From Bacillota bacterium (GTDB taxonomy: Bacteria; Bacillota; Clostridia; Lachnospirales; Lachnospiraceae): DNA of 64,000 nucleotides. Position numbers and translations under genes: made by a program. The stretch covers positions 62,001 through 126,000 of the forward strand of contig JAEVYY010000007.1 in assembly GCA_023392535.1 (NCBI GenBank), read 5' to 3'. Shown piece by piece: positions 17,864-26,407 of the stretch (positions are counted from its first letter, which is position 1; every line of letters begins with the position of its first letter). The notes under the pieces were generated by a model. It made no database searches. It was not told the origin of the DNA and saw only the letters and a list, made by a program, of their open reading frames with translations.

Positions 17864-18823
17864 ATGAGTCTGGAAACAAGAAAGGCAGTCATAATTGGAG
17901 CAGGGCATGTGGGCTCCCATGCGGGATATGCACTTGCTTCACAAGGAGTTGTTGAAGAAATTGTGTATATTGATACAAACTTAGCAAAGGCAAAAGCACA
18001 GGCACTGGATTTATTTGATGCAACGATATATTTGCCTCATCATGTATCTGTAAAAGCTGGAGACTACTCGGAAGCGAGAAATGCAGATCTACTCATTATC
18101 GCAGCAGGTCCGTTACCGGATATTCAAAAAGGGCAAACGCGCATGGATACACTCAGGCAGACCGTGGAAGTTCTCAAGGAAGTTATAAGTAATATAAGGA
18201 CTTCGGGATTTCATGGAATTATTTTAAGTATTTCCAATCCGGCCGATGTAATTGCCCACTATATACAACATAACTTACCGTATCCGGCCAAAAAAATCAT
18301 CTCTACTAGTACGACACTTGATTCCGCCCGACTTCGGCGTGCGATAGCAGAAGCAGTTCATGTAGATCAAAAATCCGTATATGCCTATGCACTCGGAGAA
18401 CATGGCGAAAGTCAAATGGTGCCATGGTCAACCGTCACCATTGCGGGAAAACCCATTTTTGAGTTGATGGAAGAAAGACCAGATAGTTATGGGAAACTGG
18501 ATCTGAGGGCATTAGCCGCTGAAGGAAAAGCAGGAGGATGGCATATCCTGGGGGGAAAAGGCTCGACGGAATTTGGTATCGGAGCAACCATTGCGGAAGT
18601 GGCAAGGACAATACTGGGCAATGAAAGAAAGGTGCTACCAGTATCTGTTTTATTGAATGGAGAGTATGGACAACAGGATGTATATGCTAGTGTACCCGCA
18701 GTTCTTGGCAATCAGGGGGTTGAAGAAATTATAGAATTGCGATTGACAGAATCAGAAAAAAAGTTGTTTCAACATTCATGTAACACTATGAAAGAGAATT
18801 ATAAGTTTGCAATCTCTCTATAG
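17864..18823 (+). CDS. L-2-hydroxyacid dehydrogenase of the lactate/malate dehydrogenase family
   Basis: 319 aa. The Rossmann motif is GAGHVGSHAGYAL (about 11-23). LSISNPADVIAHY, STSTTLDSARLRR (substrate-binding Arg) and GEHGESQMVPWS (catalytic His) match the L-lactate dehydrogenase family. The specificity loop (GPLPDIQKGQTRMD) is about two residues longer than in lactate dehydrogenases and lacks their Gln and the malate-type Arg at the usual place. This resembles L-2-hydroxyisocaproate dehydrogenases that take bulky side chains. ATG 17864 is preferred over GTG 17858 because AAGGAGA fits it. Lying between metI and metQ, it probably oxidises or forms the hydroxy analogue of methionine or another amino acid. 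Confidence 0.8.
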   Translation: MSLETRKAVIIGAGHVGSHAGYALASQGVVEEIVYIDTNLAKAKAQALDLFDATIYLPHHVSVKAGDYSEARNADLLIIAAGPLPDIQKGQTRMDTLRQTVEVLKEVISNIRTSGFHGIILSISNPADVIAHYIQHNLPYPAKKIISTSTTLDSARLRRAIAEAVHVDQKSVYAYALGEHGESQMVPWSTVTIAGKPIFELMEERPDSYGKLDLRALAAEGKAGGWHILGGKGSTEFGIGATIAEVARTILGNERKVLPVSVLLNGEYGQQDVYASVPAVLGNQGVEEIIELRLTESEKKLFQHSCNTMKENYKFAISL

Positions 18824-18855
18824 AGCATAAATATTATAAAATTTGGAGGATCATT

Positions 18856-19770
18856 ATGAAAAAAAAATTGGTATTAACACTAGCGTTGGCATTAGCAGTA
18901 ACAGGACTTACTGCTTGTGGCAGCACAAGAACTTCTACTGCAGTAACAAAAGATGAATCTGTGGCAGCAAAAGCAGACGAAGTGGCAACAGATTCATCTT
19001 CGATCGAGGAACCTGTAACGGTCACATTAGGTGTAGTCGGTTCCATCTATGAGGAACTCTGGGCGCCAGCAAAAGAAAAACTTCTGGAAGAAGGAGTCAA
19101 TCTTGATATCCGGCAATTTTCAGATTATACAACACCTAATAATGCACTTGCAAACGGAGAAATTGACTTAAATGCATTCCAGCATCAAATTTTCTTAGAT
19201 ACAGAAATTACAAGTAACGGATATAAAATCGAACCAATCGGATATACATTTATCATTCCCTTAAATCTTTATTCCAGCAAAGTAGCATCCATAGATGAAA
19301 TAAAAGATGGAGATAAGGTAGCAATTCCGAATGATGTGACAAATGGCGGCCGGGCTTTAAAGGTACTGGAAGCAGCAGGCCTTATCACGATCAAACAGGA
19401 TGCAGGATTTAACCCGACAGTGGATGATATTGATACCTATACGGTCAAAATAGAAATCACGCAGCTTGCTGCTAATACGATCCCGTCGGCATTAGAAGAT
19501 GTGACAGCGGGTATTATAAATGGAAATTTTGCTCTTGACTTTGGTCTAAAAGTAGAAGATGCAATCTTTGCAGACACGAGCCTTGATGAATCCAAATACT
19601 GGAATTTAATTGCAGCTTCAAGTGAAGATCTTAAAGATACCACAAAAGTTGAAATCTATCAAAAGGTCGTAAAAGCATTCCAGACTGCTGAAACAGAGTC
19701 CATCTTTAAAGAAAATTATGGTGGTTATTTTATAAGTGTAGGATGGGATAAGGATTTACTATCGAAATAA
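18856..19770 (+). CDS. metQ: Methionine-binding lipoprotein
   Basis: 304 aa. Lipoprotein signal peptide with lipobox LTAC|G at about residue 20, then a short Ser/Thr linker. The mature domain is of the NlpA/MetQ family: VTLGVVGSIYEELWAPAKEK, GEIDLNAFQHQIFLD and KVAIPNDVTNGGRALKVLEAAGL-type segments. It supplies MetNI. Its place after a dehydrogenase gene breaks the usual metNIQ order and ties the enzyme tightly to the transporter. Confidence 0.92.
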   Translation: MKKKLVLTLALALAVTGLTACGSTRTSTAVTKDESVAAKADEVATDSSSIEEPVTVTLGVVGSIYEELWAPAKEKLLEEGVNLDIRQFSDYTTPNNALANGEIDLNAFQHQIFLDTEITSNGYKIEPIGYTFIIPLNLYSSKVASIDEIKDGDKVAIPNDVTNGGRALKVLEAAGLITIKQDAGFNPTVDDIDTYTVKIEITQLAANTIPSALEDVTAGIINGNFALDFGLKVEDAIFADTSLDESKYWNLIAASSEDLKDTTKVEIYQKVVKAFQTAETESIFKENYGGYFISVGWDKDLLSK

Positions 19771-19783
19771 TAGGGAGTTTGTA

Positions 19784-21169
19784 ATGAGCATTGATTATAG
19801 TAAACTTTATAATAAAATTCCTGATAAATATCGCATCCTTACGGAACAAATAGATCCCATATATCTCAGTGATTCATTAGGAAGATTAAAAGGTAGTGCT
19901 GATGCAGTCATTAGGCCAGTCAGCACGGAAGAAGTAAGTACTATCTTGCGTTTTGCGTATGACAATGAAATACCTGTGACACCAAGAGGTGCAGGAACCA
20001 ATTTGGTTGGCTCCACGGTTCCGGATCATGGTGGTATCATACTTGATTTGACATTGATGAATCGTATGATAGAACTGGATTATGATACGTTTACCGCAAC
20101 GGTGGAATCCGGTATGATCTTGCAGGATTTTCAGGATTATGTGGAGAAAAAAGGATTATTCTATCCACCGGATCCAGGCGAAAAAAGGGCAACGATTGGA
20201 GGGAATATCAGTACCAATGCTGGTGGAATGAGAGCTGTAAAATATGGAGTTACAAGAGATTATGTGATGGGTCTTGAAGTAGTACTTTCAAACGGAAGTG
20301 TCTTAAACTTAGGTAGTAAGAACTGCAAAGATAGTTCGGGACTTTCCCTTAAAAATTTAGTCATAGGTTCGGAGGGAACCCTTGCGGTTATCACAAAATG
20401 TATTTTAAAGCTCATTCCGAAACCAGAATCGTCTGTAAGTGCGGTTGTTCCTTTTGATAGCCTGGAAGCAGGAATAAAGAATGTATTACACATAATAGAA
20501 GAAAATGTAAATCCTACTGCAATTGAATTCGTAGAACGAAAAGTGATAAAACTGGGAGAAAACTATCTACATTTACAGTTTCCATACCCAGAGGCTCAGG
20601 CATATATCATTCTCACTTTTGATGGTAGAGGCAGGGAAGTATATGCAAATATGGAACGAGTAAAAGCTTTGCTTGAAAAGGATGCCTTGGCCTTTATTTT
20701 GCTGGAAGATGAGGAAATGATCTCTAATGTATGGAAACTTCGCGGTGCACTTGTAAAAGCGGTTGAGGCTGTGTCAGAGCAAGAACCAGTTGATATTGTG
20801 GTTCCAATCAATAAAACAGCAGAATTTGTTAGGTTCGTAAATAAACTGGAAAAGCAAACAGGAATGCAGATGATTAGTTTTGGCCATGCGGGTGATGGAA
20901 ATGTACACCTATGCGTAGTTAGGGGTAATCGTAAGCAAGAAGAATGGGAGACCGAGAAACATAAGAATATGACACTGTTATACAGAAAGGCTCATAGTCT
21001 TGGAGGACTTACTTCCGGGGAGCATGGAATTGGATTAACGAAAAAAGAGTATTTTATCAATGAGACTGACAGGAGTTATTTAGAGCTTATGAGGAAGGTA
21101 AAGATTGCTTTTGATGACAGAAAAGTTTTAAATAGTCATAAATCTTATAGTAGAATGGAGGACGAATGA
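19784..21169 (+). CDS. FAD-linked D-2-hydroxyacid dehydrogenase (GlcD/D-lactate dehydrogenase family)
   Basis: 461 aa. The PCMH-type FAD domain holds TPRGAGTNLVGSTVPDHGG (about 66-84), PPDPGEKRATIGGNISTNAGG and LVIGSEGTLAVIT. The C-terminal cap has GHAGDGNVHLCV and SGEHGIGLTKKEYF, the conserved substrate and metal-binding elements of GlcD/LDH-D enzymes. It oxidises D-2-hydroxyacids to 2-keto acids; electrons may go to a flavoprotein. With the L-specific enzyme upstream and the aminotransferase downstream (4-base overlap), both isomers of a hydroxyacid could be funnelled to one keto acid. RBS AGGGAG. Confidence 0.88.
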   Translation: MSIDYSKLYNKIPDKYRILTEQIDPIYLSDSLGRLKGSADAVIRPVSTEEVSTILRFAYDNEIPVTPRGAGTNLVGSTVPDHGGIILDLTLMNRMIELDYDTFTATVESGMILQDFQDYVEKKGLFYPPDPGEKRATIGGNISTNAGGMRAVKYGVTRDYVMGLEVVLSNGSVLNLGSKNCKDSSGLSLKNLVIGSEGTLAVITKCILKLIPKPESSVSAVVPFDSLEAGIKNVLHIIEENVNPTAIEFVERKVIKLGENYLHLQFPYPEAQAYIILTFDGRGREVYANMERVKALLEKDALAFILLEDEEMISNVWKLRGALVKAVEAVSEQEPVDIVVPINKTAEFVRFVNKLEKQTGMQMISFGHAGDGNVHLCVVRGNRKQEEWETEKHKNMTLLYRKAHSLGGLTSGEHGIGLTKKEYFINETDRSYLELMRKVKIAFDDRKVLNSHKSYSRMEDE

Positions 21170-22326
21170 AAGAGTTAAGTAACAGAACAGCTAGTTTTAC
21201 AGATTCTGTGATAAGAAGAATGACACGTATTTCAAATGCATATGGTGCAGTCAATTTATCGCAGGGGTTTCCGGACTTTGAACCTCCAAAAGCAATCACG
21301 GACAGACTTTCTAAGGTCGCATACGAGGGACCACACCAATATGCAGTAACCTGGGGCGCTTCCAACTTTAGAGAAGCACTTTCAGCAAAACAGGAGCATT
21401 TTACTGGAATGAAACCAGACCCGCATTCTGAAATTGTCATAACCTGTGGTAGTACAGAAGCAATGATGGCATCCATGATGTCGGTCACAAATCCGGGAGA
21501 TAAAGTCATTATATTTTCTCCTTTTTATGAGAATTATGGAGCAGATGCCATTCTTTCGGGAGCAGATCCCATCTATGTTCCATTGAATCCGCCTTTCTTT
21601 GGATTTGATGCAGATCTATTAGAGGATGCCTTTCGGCAGGGAGCAAAAGTATTAATCCTTTGTAACCCTTCCAACCCGTGCGGTAAAGTATTTTCATTAG
21701 AGGAATTAAAAATCATAGCGGAACTTTCTATCAAATATGACACATATGTGATTACAGACGAAGTATATGAACATATCATTTATGCGCCTTATCAACATAT
21801 TTACTTAGCAACGCTGCCTGGAATGAGAGAGAGAACGATTATCTGCAGTTCACTTTCTAAGACTTATTCGATTACCGGGTGGAGGCTTGGGTATGTAATA
21901 GCTGCACCAGATATCATTGACAGAGTAAAAAAAGTACATGATTTTCTTACGGTAGGAGCCGCTGCACCGTTAATGGAAGCAGCAGTAACAGGACTTCAGT
22001 TCAAAGATGAATATTATAAGGAACTGAAAGAGCATTATACCCATAAGAAGAATATTTTCCTAAATGGATTAGAAAACATAGGACTCAACTTTACAGAACC
22101 TCAGGGAGCCTATTATGTTCTGGTGGATATTAGTGAATTCGGATATAGCAGTGATTTGATATTCTGTGAGGAGCTGGCGGGTAAAGTAGGAGTGGGAGCG
22201 GTGCCAGGTTCCAGTTTTTTTAAAGAAGATGTAAGCCATCTGATACGCTTTCATTTTGCTAAAAAAGAGGAAACTTTATTAAAGGCACTTGATAACCTGT
22301 CAGAAATACATAGTAAAATGAGATAA
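21166..22326 (+). CDS. PLP aminotransferase, YbdL/methionine-type class I/II
   Basis: 386 aa. The N-terminus reads NLSQGFPDFEPPKAI, typical of YbdL/kynurenine aminotransferase-like enzymes that favour methionine and aromatic amino acids. NPSNPCGKVFS, TDEVYEHIIY and the PLP lysine in SSLSKTYSITGWRLG (about residue 230) are all present, as is the C-terminal Arg region LIRFHFAKKEE. It overlaps the FAD enzyme gene (ATGA). It probably turns the keto acid made by the two dehydrogenases, such as 4-methylthio-2-oxobutanoate, into the amino acid, or works in reverse. Last gene of the operon. Confidence 0.85.
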   Translation: MKELSNRTASFTDSVIRRMTRISNAYGAVNLSQGFPDFEPPKAITDRLSKVAYEGPHQYAVTWGASNFREALSAKQEHFTGMKPDPHSEIVITCGSTEAMMASMMSVTNPGDKVIIFSPFYENYGADAILSGADPIYVPLNPPFFGFDADLLEDAFRQGAKVLILCNPSNPCGKVFSLEELKIIAELSIKYDTYVITDEVYEHIIYAPYQHIYLATLPGMRERTIICSSLSKTYSITGWRLGYVIAAPDIIDRVKKVHDFLTVGAAAPLMEAAVTGLQFKDEYYKELKEHYTHKKNIFLNGLENIGLNFTEPQGAYYVLVDISEFGYSSDLIFCEELAGKVGVGAVPGSSFFKEDVSHLIRFHFAKKEETLLKALDNLSEIHSKMR

Positions 22327-22331
22327 GATAA

Positions 22332-22369
22332 AAAGGAATGCGACCTTATTAGGTGGCATTTCTTTTTTT
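22332..22369 (+). terminator. Terminator of the met/hydroxyacid operon
   Basis: GGAATGCGACC and GGTGGCATTTC form an imperfect stem around TTATTA, followed by seven T residues. Confidence 0.75.
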
Positions 22370-22450
22370 CCCATAAAGCTGATATTTGGAGCATGTATTT
22401 AGAATCATTTTGTAATAGATAAAAGGTATAACCAGCTATTAGAAATTGGA

Positions 22451-22478
22451 TTGACAAACGGTTATGGAATGCTATACT
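22451..22478 (+). promoter_or_regulatory. Promoter of the methyltransferase/transsulfuration operon
   Basis: TTGACA (22451-22456), a 16-base spacer and TATACT (22473-22478), about 30 bases before the first start codon. Confidence 0.65.
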
Positions 22479-22506
22479 TATATCATATTAAATCTATAGG
22501 AATAAG

Positions 22507-23412
22507 ATGAAAGGAAAAAGAATGCTTGAAACTGGGGAGAGTATAACGGCCAAAATATGTGCTTTTGCAAGAGCAAATCATTCCTATTTTAATCGGGATA
22601 AAGTGTATGATGATTATTTGGCATTTGATCTGTTGGGAAATGAGGAATATGAATATTTAAAAAATTTGACCATACAAAAGTTAGCTGACAAATATATAAA
22701 CAAGGAAAAATTAGATTCGTGGTATACATTTCTAGAATACATCACACCAATCCCCTTATCGAGGATTGCTTATACAGAGGATAAACTATATGAGTTTGCA
22801 AAAGAAAACGACAGTTGCCAATATGTCATATGTGGTGCTGGATATGACAGTTTTGCATTTCGAAATGAGAATCCCGATATTGAGATATTTGAGTTGGATC
22901 ATCCCAATACCCAAAAAAGAAAGATGCAAAGAATCAGAGAAATGGAATGGATCGTTCCTGAAAATGTTCATTTCGAGTCCATTAACTTTGAATATCAGAG
23001 CATCGATAAAACGCTGATAAATGCAAAATTTGATCCAAATAAAAAAACATTTTATTCAATGTTAGGAGTTTCCTATTACTTGACCTTAGAAACTTTAAAA
23101 GATACCTTTTATCGGATTTCAAAAATATCCGCATCCGGAAGTAGAATAGTATTTGATTTTCCAGATGATACAGGCTGGAAAAATGACAGCACCGAAAGAA
23201 TTAAAACGTTAAAAAGTTTTACAGAAGAACTTGGTGAGAAAATGACAGATGGTTTTTCATATGTAGCATTACAACAAGTTTTAAAAGAGTACAAATATCA
23301 AATGGTAGATCACCAGTCACCAGATCAGATTCAGGACACATATTTTCGGAACAGAAAAGATAACTTGCGGGCATTTGAGCATGTTCATTTTATCACAGCA
23401 GAATTTGAGTAA
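22507..23412 (+). CDS. SAM-dependent methyltransferase, leucine carboxyl methyltransferase (LCMT/Ppm1) family
   Basis: 301 aa. YVICGAGYDSFAF is the SAM-binding glycine motif and IEIFELDHPNTQKRKM the acidic loop, both diagnostic for the LCMT-like family; YSMLGVSYYLTLE follows. ATG 22522 (AAAGGA six bases upstream) is an equally good start. The gene is separated by 16 bases from a cystathionine lyase-type gene. In Bacillus an unrelated methyltransferase heads the homologous cysteine operon; here it may methylate a sulfur metabolite or simply supply S-adenosylhomocysteine. Substrate unknown. Confidence 0.75.
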   Translation: MKGKRMLETGESITAKICAFARANHSYFNRDKVYDDYLAFDLLGNEEYEYLKNLTIQKLADKYINKEKLDSWYTFLEYITPIPLSRIAYTEDKLYEFAKENDSCQYVICGAGYDSFAFRNENPDIEIFELDHPNTQKRKMQRIREMEWIVPENVHFESINFEYQSIDKTLINAKFDPNKKTFYSMLGVSYYLTLETLKDTFYRISKISASGSRIVFDFPDDTGWKNDSTERIKTLKSFTEELGEKMTDGFSYVALQQVLKEYKYQMVDHQSPDQIQDTYFRNRKDNLRAFEHVHFITAEFE

Positions 23413-23428
23413 GAAAGGTAGGGGAAGT

Positions 23429-24595
23429 ATGAGTAAAAAAAATTACAGTGATATCAAAACGGCACTGATCCATGGGGGAATTTATGGAGATGAAACAACA
23501 GGTGCAGTAAATGTACCAATTTATCAGACATCCACATATGAACAGGAGAGTCTTTTACATCATAAGGGATATGAGTATTCCAGAACAGGAAATCCGACCA
23601 GGAACGCTTTGGAAGCACTTATTGCAGAATTGGAAGGTGGCACCGGAGGCTTTGCATTTGCATCTGGAATGGCAGCAATTACAGCAGTACTGAGTCTATT
23701 TCAGTCAGGTGATAGAATTATAATCTCAAATAATGTTTATGGTGGGACGTTCCGGTTACTCGATAAGATTTTTAAGAACTTCGGCATTCACTATTCGATG
23801 GAAGACACCACAGATATAGAACTTCTTGATCGTAAGATCACAAAAGACGTTAAGGCTATTTATGTGGAAACGCCAGCCAATCCACTTATGACAATTACCG
23901 ATTTAAGAGCAATTGCCGATTTGGCTAAAAAACATGGTATTTTATCGATTGTGGACAATACCTTCATGACACCCTATTTACAAAGACCAATTGAAATGGG
24001 CATTGATATTGTATTACACAGTGCGACAAAGTTTCTTGGCGGCCATAGTGACTTAATAGCAGGTCTTGTTGTCGTAAGTAAAAAAGAATTGGAAGAAAAA
24101 ATCGCTTTTATCCAGAATGCAACGGGTGGAATCCTTCAGCCATTTGATTCCTTTCTTTTAATACGAGGCATAAAGACATTAGGAGTCCGTCTTGATCGTC
24201 ATGTAGAAAATGCAAAAAAAGTTGCTGACTACCTCATTAAGAATCCTGCTGTCAAAAAGGTTTATTATCCAGGACTTTTAGAATTTCCAGGTTATGCGGT
24301 GAATCAAGAACAGGCCAAAAACGGGGGAGCGATGCTATCCTTTGAATTAAATGAGCACTATCATGTAAAAGAATTCTTTGATGGATTGGAGCTGATTGCG
24401 CTTGCCGAAAGCCTAGGTGGTGTGGAATCCCTTGTATGCCATCCGGCAAGTATGACACATGCATCTATTCCATATGAAATCAGGCAGAAGGTCGGAATTA
24501 CGGAGGGATTGATTCGATTAAGCGTGGGAATCGAGGATGAGGAAGAACTTATTGCTGATTTGGAAAATGCCATATGGAAAGCAAAGGGAAATTGA
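23429..24595 (+). CDS. Cystathionine gamma-lyase/gamma-synthase family PLP enzyme
   Basis: 388 aa. Cys/Met metabolism PLP enzyme with SRTGNPTRNALE, FASGMAAITAVLSLF, ETPANPLMTITDL, and the PLP lysine in HSATKFLGGHSD (about 195-206). The C-terminus has SLGGVESLVCHPASMTHA. ATG 23429 after AGGGGAAG is chosen; the frame is open to 23375 inside the methyltransferase gene. The next gene starts one base after its stop and is a cystathionine beta-synthase-like enzyme, so the pair most likely performs reverse transsulfuration (homocysteine to cysteine), as MccB/MccA do in Bacillus. Synthase or beta-lyase activity cannot be excluded. Confidence 0.85.
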   Translation: MSKKNYSDIKTALIHGGIYGDETTGAVNVPIYQTSTYEQESLLHHKGYEYSRTGNPTRNALEALIAELEGGTGGFAFASGMAAITAVLSLFQSGDRIIISNNVYGGTFRLLDKIFKNFGIHYSMEDTTDIELLDRKITKDVKAIYVETPANPLMTITDLRAIADLAKKHGILSIVDNTFMTPYLQRPIEMGIDIVLHSATKFLGGHSDLIAGLVVVSKKELEEKIAFIQNATGGILQPFDSFLLIRGIKTLGVRLDRHVENAKKVADYLIKNPAVKKVYYPGLLEFPGYAVNQEQAKNGGAMLSFELNEHYHVKEFFDGLELIALAESLGGVESLVCHPASMTHASIPYEIRQKVGITEGLIRLSVGIEDEEELIADLENAIWKAKGN

Positions 24596-24596
24596 T

Positions 24597-25508
24597 ATGA
24601 AATATTACGAATCTATGCAGGAATTGATCGGCAATACCCCATTGGTAAGGTTACATCATATCTGTGATAAAGAGGGAGTCGATATCTATGCAAAGCTTGA
24701 ATTATATAATCCCAGTGGCAGTGTAAAAGATAGGATCGGTCAATCCATGATCGAAGATGCGCAAAAGAAAGGAATGCTAAGACCAGGAGGGACAATAATA
24801 GAAGCAACAGCAGGTAATACGGGTCTGGGGATCGCTTTTGCGGGCTTAAACAAAGGCTACCGGATCATATTTATAGTACCTACAAAATTCTCGATAGAAA
24901 AGCAAATATTAATGAAAGCTCTTGGCGCTGAAGTGATAAATACGCCTCGAGAGAAAGGAATGCTTGGAGCAGTAGCAAAGGCAGAGGAATTAAGAGCATT
25001 AATTCCAAATTCCATCGCCCTCGAACAGTTTAAAAATAAGAGTAACCCGCAGATTCATTATGAACGAACGGGGCCTGAAATATACGATGCATTAGAGGGA
25101 AAGATCGATTATGTGGTTCTTGGCGCTGGGAGCGGTGGAACTTATCATGGAATATTAAAATATCTAAAAGAGAAGAAGAAAGATATTAGAGGTATTCTTG
25201 CAGATCCCATAGGTTCTACGATGGGCGGTGGTGAACATAAAGACTATAATATAGAAGGGATTGGAAATGATTTTATACCGGATACTATGGATATGAGTCT
25301 TGTGGATGAGGTGATTAAAATCAATGATCAAGAGGCTTTTTCAACCTCCAGGGACTTAGCAAAAAAAGAAGGTATCTTCGCAGGATCTTCTTCAGGGGCA
25401 GCCATGGCAGCTGCTCTGAAGTTAGCGGAAAAGGTCGTAAGAGGGAATATAGTAGTGGTATTACCCGATCGGGGAGACCGATATTTCAGTGCCAATTTAT
25501 ATGAATAG
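24597..25508 (+). CDS. Cystathionine beta-synthase / O-acetylserine sulfhydrylase-type PLP enzyme (MccA-like)
   Basis: 303 aa, fold type II PLP enzyme. IGNTPLVRL, the lysine loop NPSGSVKDRIGQSM (about 38-51), the substrate loop EATAGNTGLGIAFAG and the phosphate-binding GAGSGGTYHG are in the usual order. The ending EGIFAGSSSGAAMAAAL and LPDRGDRYFS are as in CysK/MccA. There is no CBS or haem domain. ATG 24597 lies one base after the preceding stop. The tight pairing with the lyase gene points to cystathionine synthesis from homocysteine and a serine derivative. Confidence 0.85.
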   Translation: MKYYESMQELIGNTPLVRLHHICDKEGVDIYAKLELYNPSGSVKDRIGQSMIEDAQKKGMLRPGGTIIEATAGNTGLGIAFAGLNKGYRIIFIVPTKFSIEKQILMKALGAEVINTPREKGMLGAVAKAEELRALIPNSIALEQFKNKSNPQIHYERTGPEIYDALEGKIDYVVLGAGSGGTYHGILKYLKEKKKDIRGILADPIGSTMGGGEHKDYNIEGIGNDFIPDTMDMSLVDEVIKINDQEAFSTSRDLAKKEGIFAGSSSGAAMAAALKLAEKVVRGNIVVVLPDRGDRYFSANLYE

Positions 25509-25577
25509 GATAGAAAATAATTTGCATATTTTTGAATTTAAAACAGATAATAATGATAAATTCGTAGGAGGATTCAA

Positions 25578-26231
25578 ATGATGCAAAAAAAATTACTCTA
25601 TATTATCGCAAATTCAAAACCGGAAGATATCTCATCAAGTCGAACTGTAAGCCGGGAGTTAGTCAATCAGTTTTTAGATAAAAATAAGGATTTTACGTTA
25701 GAAGAATTGGATTTATATAAGGAGCCGATTCCAAGACCTAACTATAATTATTTTAGTAGCCGAAGTACTTTGGTAAAGGAAGAAGAACTTACAAAATTAA
25801 CAGCTCAGGAACAAAATGACATACAACAAATGGCAAGGCTATGCGATCAATTTATATCTGCATCCGTCTATATACTAGCCGCTCCTATGTGGAGCCTATC
25901 GTTTCCGGCGGTATTGAAAGATTATTTAGATTGCATCATACAAGCAGAGAAAACAATTACCTTTCAACAAAAAAAACCAGAAGGACTTTTACATGACAGA
26001 CCACGCACCTTTCTTTATGTGCAATCTTCGGGTGCTGATATTCCCTGGATCATGAAGCCCATTTTTAATAAAGGCCTCAATTATGTGGAGGATATCATGA
26101 AATTTATCGGCATCAGTAATTTTGAGGAACTTTTAGTAGATGGGACTGGTACGACAGAAACAGAAAAAGCAGGAGCAATAGAGAAAGCAAAGGGCAGAAT
26201 AAATGCTATTTTAGAGCAAATTCCATCTTAA
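25578..26231 (+). CDS. FMN-dependent NAD(P)H reductase, azoreductase-like flavodoxin fold
   Basis: 217 aa. It begins with KKLLYIIANSKPEDISSSRT, a phosphate/FMN-binding first strand, and has ILAAPMWSLSFPAVLKDYLDC with the conserved catechol-loop pattern of AzoR enzymes. Such enzymes reduce quinones and azo compounds with NAD(P)H. AGGAGG precedes ATG 25578; ATG 25581 is an alternative. It is 69 bases after the cysteine-synthesis gene and ends in a clear terminator, so it may be the last gene of that operon. Confidence 0.8.
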   Translation: MMQKKLLYIIANSKPEDISSSRTVSRELVNQFLDKNKDFTLEELDLYKEPIPRPNYNYFSSRSTLVKEEELTKLTAQEQNDIQQMARLCDQFISASVYILAAPMWSLSFPAVLKDYLDCIIQAEKTITFQQKKPEGLLHDRPRTFLYVQSSGADIPWIMKPIFNKGLNYVEDIMKFIGISNFEELLVDGTGTTETEKAGAIEKAKGRINAILEQIPS

Positions 26232-26237
26232 TAAATG

Positions 26238-26272
26238 AAAAATCACCTTTCCTCATATAAGGTGATTTTTTT
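26238..26272 (+). terminator. Terminator after azoreductase gene
   Basis: AAAAATCACCTT pairs with AAGGTGATTTTT across about nine bases, followed by more T residues. Confidence 0.88.
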
Positions 26273-26407
26273 GTTCAAAAAGAAACATTTTTGGGTTGAA
26301 AACAATTGTTTTGAGGTAGTAATATAAAGAGAAACGGCAAGAAAAGTCGAGCGTATGATTTTGTATCTGACTATACTGATAGTAAAAAATAGAGGAAGGT
26401 AAATAAA

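Noticed and set aside
26299..26312. AAAACAATTGTTTT palindrome before the UvrA-like gene
   Set aside because: A perfect dyad, but simple AT-rich sequence that is expected by chance and has no matching second copy nearby.
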